Source: CAYXAA01 sp964462985 (GTDB lineage Bacteria; Pseudomonadota; Alphaproteobacteria; Rhizobiales; Stappiaceae). Taken from it: a stretch of 64,000 bases of DNA. A program made the position numbers and the translations under genes. The notes under the pieces are model-generated. The model saw nothing but the letters and a program-made list of their open reading frames with translations. It was not told the origin of the DNA and did no database searches. Positions 58,654-64,000 of the stretch are shown piece after piece; within the stretch, counting starts at the first letter, position 1, and every line of letters begins with the position of its first letter. The stretch covers positions 5,542 through 69,541 of the forward strand of contig CAYXAA010000025.1 of the NCBI GenBank assembly GCA_964462985.1, in the 5' to 3' direction.

Positions 58654-60387
58654 ATGGGTGTCTTTGGTGCCTTGAACGCGGCCGTGTCCGGTATCGCGGC
58701 CCAGTCCTACGCGCTCGAAAATATCTCGGGCAACATCGCCAATGCGTCGACCACCGGCTACAAGCGGCTCGACACCTCGTTCTCCGATCTGGTCGGCGGC
58801 GGCATCGGTGCTCAGACCGGCCAGCTCGCCGGCACCGTCAATGCCCGGTCGCGCGCCACCAACGGCATCCAGGGCGACCTGCAGCAGACCCAGGTCAACA
58901 CCTACATGGCGATCAACGGCTCCGGCTATTTCGTGGTGCAGAGCAAGATCGGCGAGGTCGATGGCAATTCGATCTTCAGCGGCCAGGATCTCTACACCCG
59001 CCGCGGCGACTTCGAGCTCGACAAGGAGGGCCGCCTGGTCAACGGCGCCGGCTATTACCTGATGGGCCAGCCGATCGACCGGGTCACGAACAACGTGACC
59101 GGCAGCGTGCCAGAGCTGATCAGGATCGACAATTCGGTCATTCCGGCCGTCGTAACCGACCGCATCCGCTACGAGGGCAACCTGCCGACCGTGCCGCAGA
59201 CCAAGGATTATCTCGACGGCGGCAGCGACACGCTGGCCTATTCGCTGAGCGGCTCGGCGCCTTACGGCGTCATCACCGGCAGCCTCGACCTGTCCGCCGG
59301 CCTCGACGTCAGCCTCGGCGACGAGAGCTTCAACATCGCGGTCGATGGCGACACTCCCGTCCAGGTCGACCTGACCCAGGCCGACTCCGGTGGTGACAAC
59401 ATTTACACCGCCGACGAGATCGAAGCCCGGATCAATGCGGCGCTCGCCGCCGCCGGCCAGACCGCCACTGTCTCCGTCACGCTCGACGTCAACAACAACC
59501 TGCAGATCACTTCCAACCACAATGGCGACGGCTCCAGCGTGACGATCGCCGATCCGACGTCGGGCACCTCGGCGGTTGCCAATCTCGGCTTTACCAGCGG
59601 CGACAGCGACACCACCACGGTGGCATCTCCGGCCACGATCTCCGCCGCGCAGGAGGTGAGCTTCCTCAACTCCTCGATCGCCGGCGGCGCTATCACGGTC
59701 TACAACGACAGCGGCACGCCGGTGAACGTGCAGATGCGCTGGGCCAAGATCGAAGATGCCGCCACCAGCGGGTCTGGCAACGACGAATGGGCTCTTTACT
59801 ATCTGTCGGATTCCACGGCGACGGGCGGCGGCACCAAGTGGACCAAGATCGAGGACGCTCAGTTCGGCTCCGACGGGCAGCTCGTGGTGCCGGTGAGCAA
59901 CACCATGACGATCACGGGCCTCTCGGTCGACGGCGCCTCGGTCGGTGACGTCACGCTCGACTTCGGCGCCAACGCGCTGACGCAGTTCGCCGACTCCAAC
60001 GGCGCCTTCAAGACCTCAAAACTGACGCAGAACGGCTATCCCTCCGGCGACATGACCGGCATCACCATCTCCGAGGCCGGCCGCATCGTCGCATCCTATT
60101 CCAACGGCCGCACCCGCGAACTCTACGAGATCTCGCTGGTGAGCTTCTCGGGCGAGGCTTGGCTGGAGCGCAAGGACGGCGGCACCTTCGGCATCACCCC
60201 GGAATCGGGCCAGCCGATCGCCGGCGCCACCGGGTCGATCGTCGGCCAGCGGCTGGAAGCATCCAACACCGACATTGCCGACGAGTTCTCCAAGCTCATC
60301 ATTACGCAGCAGGCCTATTCCGCCAACGCACGGATCGTCTCCTCGAGCGACGAACTGCTGCAGGAAGCGGTGAACATGGTCCGCTAG
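58654..60387 (+). CDS. flgE: Flagellar hook protein
   Basis: A 577-aa axial protein polymerised outside the cell to form the universal joint between rod and filament. The flagellar rod/hook N-terminal motif ALNAAVSGIAAQSYALENIS, with the ANASTTGYKR segment, is followed by the hook core (INGSGYFVVQ). The long Ser/Thr/Gly-rich variable domain (about residues 170-470) makes it larger than the enteric hook protein. The C-terminal helix (NTDIADEFSKLIITQQAYSANARI) is intact. The ATG at 58654 has CGGAGGATC, and a sigma-54-like promoter lies upstream. It leads the flgE-flgK-flgL series. Confidence 0.94.
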   Translation: MGVFGALNAAVSGIAAQSYALENISGNIANASTTGYKRLDTSFSDLVGGGIGAQTGQLAGTVNARSRATNGIQGDLQQTQVNTYMAINGSGYFVVQSKIGEVDGNSIFSGQDLYTRRGDFELDKEGRLVNGAGYYLMGQPIDRVTNNVTGSVPELIRIDNSVIPAVVTDRIRYEGNLPTVPQTKDYLDGGSDTLAYSLSGSAPYGVITGSLDLSAGLDVSLGDESFNIAVDGDTPVQVDLTQADSGGDNIYTADEIEARINAALAAAGQTATVSVTLDVNNNLQITSNHNGDGSSVTIADPTSGTSAVANLGFTSGDSDTTTVASPATISAAQEVSFLNSSIAGGAITVYNDSGTPVNVQMRWAKIEDAATSGSGNDEWALYYLSDSTATGGGTKWTKIEDAQFGSDGQLVVPVSNTMTITGLSVDGASVGDVTLDFGANALTQFADSNGAFKTSKLTQNGYPSGDMTGITISEAGRIVASYSNGRTRELYEISLVSFSGEAWLERKDGGTFGITPESGQPIAGATGSIVGQRLEASNTDIADEFSKLIITQQAYSANARIVSSSDELLQEAVNMVR

Positions 60388-60399
60388 GCCTGATGTCAA

Positions 60400-60425
60400 G
60401 CGAAGGCCCGGCGTGGGGCCTTCGC
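60400..60425 (+). terminator. Hairpin in the flgE-flgK gap
   Basis: GCGAAGGCCC (60400-60409) and GGGCCTTCGC (60416-60425) form a 10-bp stem with a 6-nt loop, followed by CCTCCTTT. It could end part of the flgE transcript or protect its 3' end so that hook protein is made in excess over FlgK. Confidence 0.55.
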
Positions 60426-60475
60426 CCTCCTTTCCGCATTCCGCCCGTGCATTCCGGTAGGACGAGACCCGCGCG

Positions 60476-62362
60476 ATGGGACTGAGCAGCGCCCTCAACA
60501 CCGCCCTGATCGGGCTCGGCTTCAACCAGCGCCAGCTTGACGTAACGGCGTCCAACATCGCCAACGCCGACCAGCCGGGCTACACCCGCAAGTCGCTGAC
60601 GGCCTCCGTCGCCTTCGATGGGCTCGGCCGCCCGATTGGCCTCAGCTCCGACGAACTGCGCCGCGCGCTCGACACCGCGACGCAGCGCCAGTACTGGACC
60701 GCGCTCAGCCAGCAGCAATACGCCTCGATCGCCCGCGACTATACCAGCCGGCTCGACCAGCTGTTCGGCACCATCGGCGATCCGGGATCGTTGTCGACGG
60801 TGGCGAACGCCTTCGTCGGCGCCTTCGCCAGCCTCGTTGCCACGCCGGAGGACTACTCGACCCGGCTCGAGGCGCTGACCAGCGCGCAGACGCTCGCCTC
60901 CAAGCTCAACACGATGTCGCAGGACATCCAGGGCATGCGCCAGGAGGTCGAGCAGCAGATCGGCGATGCCGTTGCCCGAGTCAACACGCTGCTCTCCGAC
61001 ATCCAGTCGATCGACAGGAAGATCATCGCCCAGAGTTCGACGGGCCAGGATCCGGTCGCCATGCTCGACGAGCGCGACCGCTGGCTCGAGGAACTGGCGA
61101 CATATCTCGACATCGAGGTCAAGCCGACGGAGCAGGGCGGGGTGCGGGTCATGACCGCCTCCGGCCTGATGCTTTACGACGTCGACGTGCTGAAGCTCGA
61201 GTTCGACGGCCGCGGCAGCATCGGCCCGACCTCGCGTTACGACACCGACCCGGAAAAGCGCGGCGTCGGCACGATCCTGCTCAAGAACAGCGAGGGCCAC
61301 AGCATCGACCTCCTGTCGGTCGGCGGCCTGCGTTCCGGCAGCATCGCCGGCCTGGTCGAGATGCGCGACCGCACCCTGGTCGACGCCCAGCGGCAGCTCG
61401 ACGAGATGGCGGCCAACCTGGCGCTGGCGTTCTCGACCCACAAGGAAGCCGGCACGCCCTATGTCGACGGCGGCAACCAAGTCGGCTACGACCTTGATCT
61501 TGCCGCGGTGAAGAACGGCGACAGCCTGTCCTTCAGCTATCTCGATACCGCCACCGGCAGGACGAAGGAGGTCACGATCTACCGCAGCGACGGTGCTGAG
61601 CCGCCGGAGCTGACGGCCTCCCGCGACCCGAACAGGATCTTCCTCGCCGTCGACTTCTCCAGCGGCGACTACGACGCCATCGCCGCCTCGATCCAGAGCG
61701 CGCTCAACGGTGACAGCCGGGTCGGGTCGGGAACCTTCGCCGTGAGCCATCCGGCCGGCTCTACCACCCTGCGCATCGAGAGCGCCAACCCGACCGCGAC
61801 CGCGATCAAGTCGGCACAGACCAACGTCAACGCCACCGGTCTGTCGGACCATGGCGATGCGTTTCCGATGTTCGTCGGCGACGGCGGCGAAATCTTCTCC
61901 GGGCTTCGGGATGGTCGGCCGGCGATCAACGGCTTTGCCGCCAGCATCCGGGTCAACGCCGACCTTCTGGCTGACGCCTCGCTGCTGGTGCAATACACGG
62001 CCGGGATCGCCGCCGGGGACCCGACCCGGCCGCAGGCCATTCTCGACAAGCTGACGAGCCCGTCCTCGTCCTACACTGCGGCCGCCAGGGTCGGCGGCCG
62101 CAATTCCGTGTTCCAGGGCTCGCTGCAGGACTACGTGACCGCGATCGTCTCCTTCCAGACCGGTCGCGCCTCGCAGGCGAATGCGGCAGCGACGGGTCAG
62201 GAGGTGGCCACCAACAACCTCAAGGCCCGGCTCGACGCTTCCTCAAAGGTCGACGTCGACGAGGAACTCGGGATGCTGATCCAGCTCGAGAATGCCTACA
62301 CCGCCAACGCCAGGGTGATGGAGGTCGTGCGCGACCTGTTCGATACCCTGATGCGCCTCTAA
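60476..62362 (+). CDS. flgK: Flagellar hook-associated protein 1
   Basis: A 628-aa junction protein joining hook and filament, secreted through the flagellar export gate. The N-terminal ALNTALIGLGFNQRQLDVTASNIANADQPGYTRKS is the axial-protein signature, and the FlgK core helices follow (YTSRLDQLFGTIGDPGSLS, DERDRWLEELATYLDIEV). The C-terminal region (LGMLIQLENAYTANARVMEVVRDLFDTLMRL) forms the matching coil. The start at 60476 follows flgE by 88 nt; flgL follows by 22 nt. Its length is normal to somewhat large. Confidence 0.94.
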   Translation: MGLSSALNTALIGLGFNQRQLDVTASNIANADQPGYTRKSLTASVAFDGLGRPIGLSSDELRRALDTATQRQYWTALSQQQYASIARDYTSRLDQLFGTIGDPGSLSTVANAFVGAFASLVATPEDYSTRLEALTSAQTLASKLNTMSQDIQGMRQEVEQQIGDAVARVNTLLSDIQSIDRKIIAQSSTGQDPVAMLDERDRWLEELATYLDIEVKPTEQGGVRVMTASGLMLYDVDVLKLEFDGRGSIGPTSRYDTDPEKRGVGTILLKNSEGHSIDLLSVGGLRSGSIAGLVEMRDRTLVDAQRQLDEMAANLALAFSTHKEAGTPYVDGGNQVGYDLDLAAVKNGDSLSFSYLDTATGRTKEVTIYRSDGAEPPELTASRDPNRIFLAVDFSSGDYDAIAASIQSALNGDSRVGSGTFAVSHPAGSTTLRIESANPTATAIKSAQTNVNATGLSDHGDAFPMFVGDGGEIFSGLRDGRPAINGFAASIRVNADLLADASLLVQYTAGIAAGDPTRPQAILDKLTSPSSSYTAAARVGGRNSVFQGSLQDYVTAIVSFQTGRASQANAAATGQEVATNNLKARLDASSKVDVDEELGMLIQLENAYTANARVMEVVRDLFDTLMRL

Positions 62363-62384
62363 CGGGCCCGGAGAGGACAAAGCC

Positions 62385-63893
62385 ATGAGCGTGAGCGGCA
62401 TCTCCACACCGAAGCACATCCGCTATCTCACCGATCTGCGCCGGCAGATGGATACCCTGCAGCAGCAGTTCGCCAGCAGCCGCAAGGCCGACACCTATGG
62501 CGGGCTCGGGCGCCAGCGCGTGCTCGATCTGTCGTTGAAGCAGAATCTCAGCAGGATCGACGTCTACAACCAGACGATCTCGGTCACGAACCTGCGGCTC
62601 AGCGTGCTCGACACGGCCCATGAGCGGCTCGAAGCGATCCGCATGGAGGGAAAGAGCGCGGCCGACCGCAACAATTTCCAGCTGTTCGACAACGGCCGCA
62701 CCTCGTCGCAGTCGGCGGCCGAGATCGCGCTGGTCGAGTTCATGTCGCACCTCAACACCGATGTCGGCGGCCGCTACCTGTTCTCGGGCCAGACGTCGGA
62801 CACGATGCCGGTGGTCGACCTCGACTACATCATGAACGGCGACGGCACCCACGACGGCCTGAAGACGGTGATCAGCGAATACAACCAGGCCGACCTCGGC
62901 GCGGATGGCAACGGCCGCATGACCACGCAGCGGTCCGGCGCGGCGGTGACGCTGGCCGAGGACGGCGCCCATTCGTTCGGCTTCAAGATCGGCCAGACGA
63001 AGTCGATCCTGTCGAACGTCACGGTGACGGATGCTGCCGGACCGCCGGCGTCGATGACCGTCGACTTCACGGGCCAGCCCGAACCCGGAGAGACGGTCCG
63101 CATCTTCCTGGATCTGCCGGACGGCACGCAGAGTGAGATCAAGCTCAGCGCAGTGGCGCCGGGCGGTTCGGCCGATCCCAAGTTCGCGTTTGTGATCGGC
63201 GATACGCCGGACGAGACGGCGGAGGCCTTCCAGGCCGCCCTAGACGAGGCGCTGAAAATGGCGGCGGCGACCGAGCTCAAGGCCGCCTCGACGATGCGGG
63301 CGTCGAACGCGTTCTTCGACACCGCGCCGCCCAAATCCATGCCGCTCGCCCGGGTCGAGCCGGTTGCCGGCGACTTCACTGCGGCCACCACCTTGCGTGA
63401 CGGCACCGCGGACACCGTCGCCTGGTACCAGGGCGACAACAGCGACGGCAACCCGCGCCACGACGCCCGGGCGCAGGTCGATGAAAACCTTACCGTCGCC
63501 TACGGCGCGCGGGCCAACGAGCGGGGCTACCGCGAGGTGGTCGAGGCGCTGGCGGCCTTTGTCGCGTCCGACTTTTCGTCCACGGTGCCCAACAACCAGC
63601 TGTTCTATCAGCAGATGGCAGAGCGCACCAACGGCCTCCTGACGCCGGATGGCGCGGACTATTCCGGCATCGTCAAGAACCACATGGAAATTGCCGTGAT
63701 CCAGTCGACGGTGACGAGCGCCGAGGAGCGCCACAAGGTCGCCGCCGGCACGCTTCAGACCGTTGTCGACGACATCGAGGGCGTCGACCTCGAGGAAGTC
63801 GCGGCCAAGCTGCTGCGGCTGCAGACCCTGATGGAAGCAAGCTACCAGGCAACCAGCATCACCATGAGCCTGAGCCTGGCCCGCTACATCTGA
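62385..63893 (+). CDS. flgL: Flagellar hook-associated protein 3 (flagellin-like)
   Basis: Second junction protein, flagellin-related, 502 aa. The N-terminal coil (RRQMDTLQQQFASSRKADTYGGLG, with VLDLSLKQNLSRI) and the C-terminal coil (IEGVDLEEVAAKLLRLQTLMEASYQATSITMSLSLARYI) match FlgL. The central part (about residues 130-390) is larger than in most FlgL proteins, which are usually 300-350 aa, and includes a domain with TVRIFLDLPDGTQSEIKL. The ATG at 62385 has GAGAGGACAAAGCC and follows flgK by 22 nt. No flagellin gene follows in the window. Confidence 0.88.
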   Translation: MSVSGISTPKHIRYLTDLRRQMDTLQQQFASSRKADTYGGLGRQRVLDLSLKQNLSRIDVYNQTISVTNLRLSVLDTAHERLEAIRMEGKSAADRNNFQLFDNGRTSSQSAAEIALVEFMSHLNTDVGGRYLFSGQTSDTMPVVDLDYIMNGDGTHDGLKTVISEYNQADLGADGNGRMTTQRSGAAVTLAEDGAHSFGFKIGQTKSILSNVTVTDAAGPPASMTVDFTGQPEPGETVRIFLDLPDGTQSEIKLSAVAPGGSADPKFAFVIGDTPDETAEAFQAALDEALKMAAATELKAASTMRASNAFFDTAPPKSMPLARVEPVAGDFTAATTLRDGTADTVAWYQGDNSDGNPRHDARAQVDENLTVAYGARANERGYREVVEALAAFVASDFSSTVPNNQLFYQQMAERTNGLLTPDGADYSGIVKNHMEIAVIQSTVTSAEERHKVAAGTLQTVVDDIEGVDLEEVAAKLLRLQTLMEASYQATSITMSLSLARYI

Positions 63894-63950
63894 TCCTTGA
63901 GGTGAAGCCCTCGCCGCGGCTCCCCCACTCCGCCGCTCGCCACTCGCGTC

Positions 63951-64000
63951 ATCCTGGACCGCGTGCCGCGCAGCGGCATCGCGCGATCCAGGACCCAGCG
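63951..64000. repeat. Nested palindromic intergenic repeat, cut by window edge
   Basis: The outer arms CTGGACCGCG (63954-63963) and CGCGATCCAG (63982-63991) pair with one mismatch. The inner arms TGCCGC (63964-63969) and GCGGCA (63973-63978) pair exactly around GCA. The GTCATCCTGGACC opening resembles dispersed rhizobial intergenic palindromes. The right end is outside the window. Confidence 0.55.

Noticed and set aside
60302..61993. 563-aa minus-strand open frame opposite flgK
   Set aside because: Shadow of flgK; no recognisable domain and no ribosome binding site.
1..64000. tRNA, rRNA, CRISPR arrays, insertion sequences or prophage genes
   Set aside because: Intergenic regions were read on both strands and no cloverleaf, regular short repeat with spacers, transposase or integrase was recognised. 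A dedicated tRNA scan could not be run.

Overview
This 64 kb window is a chromosomal stretch of a high-GC alphaproteobacterium, most likely a member of the Hyphomicrobiales (Rhizobiales). The strongest pointer is a 2113-residue membrane-anchored coiled-coil protein (36806-43147, minus) that matches the Growth Pole Ring protein (GPR/RgsE) of polar-growing rhizobia in length, topology and repeats. A fructose-type frcR-frcB pair, DUF2336, a CheZ-like phosphatase, a STAS-MlaE fusion and a PlcP/Agt lipid-remodelling pair agree. The genus cannot be decided. There is no CRISPR array, transposase, prophage, rRNA or recognisable tRNA; the only repeats are two palindromic intergenic elements and one in-gene duplication.

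Layout. 0-12 kb: the start of a sugar ABC operon (frcR, then truncated frcB), adenine deaminase, an acyl-CoA ligase, a HTH/periplasmic-binding-like regulator ahead of a lone form II CoxL-type molybdoenzyme, an EAL phosphodiesterase and a DMT permease. 12-16 kb: a TPP riboswitch followed by thiM, thiD and an orphan TRAP solute-binding protein, joined by ATGA overlaps. 16-21 kb: a TetR gene divergent from an RND adaptor/permease pair, with a palindromic operator over the -35. 21-27 kb: threonine dehydratase, glycosyltransferase (agt-like) and PlcP phosphohydrolase under a PHO box, an atypical SDR and a FadL-type porin. 27-33 kb: DUF2336, CheZ-like phosphatase, MFS permease and dgcN-dgcA (D-glutamate catabolism). 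32.6-36.7 kb: a four-gene MlaE/F/D/lipoprotein transporter. 36.8-43.1 kb: GPR. 43-47 kb: a small protein, Hpt protein, 2Fe-2S ferredoxin, SRPBCC protein and ferredoxin-NADP reductase. 47-58 kb: PuuA-like ligase, MFS, AraC, CoxE-like VWA protein, ycjF-ycjX, sixA, PuuB-like oxidase, a secreted protein and a MoxR ATPase. 58.5-63.9 kb: flagellar flgE, flgK and flgL behind a sigma-54-type promoter.

Connections between genes. Pi limitation probably turns on plcP-agt to replace phospholipids with glycolipids, while the Mla-type system moves lipids between membranes. The thiamine-salvage operon is probably shut off by thiamine pyrophosphate and includes a binding protein of unknown ligand. PuuA- and PuuB-like enzymes, 7 kb apart, could serve polyamine or amine catabolism. 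The VWA and MoxR genes look like two halves of a usually adjacent chaperone pair. Start codons were moved inward from the longest ORF wherever a ribosome binding site or family alignment favoured it. Regulatory sites were found by eye and are hypotheses.
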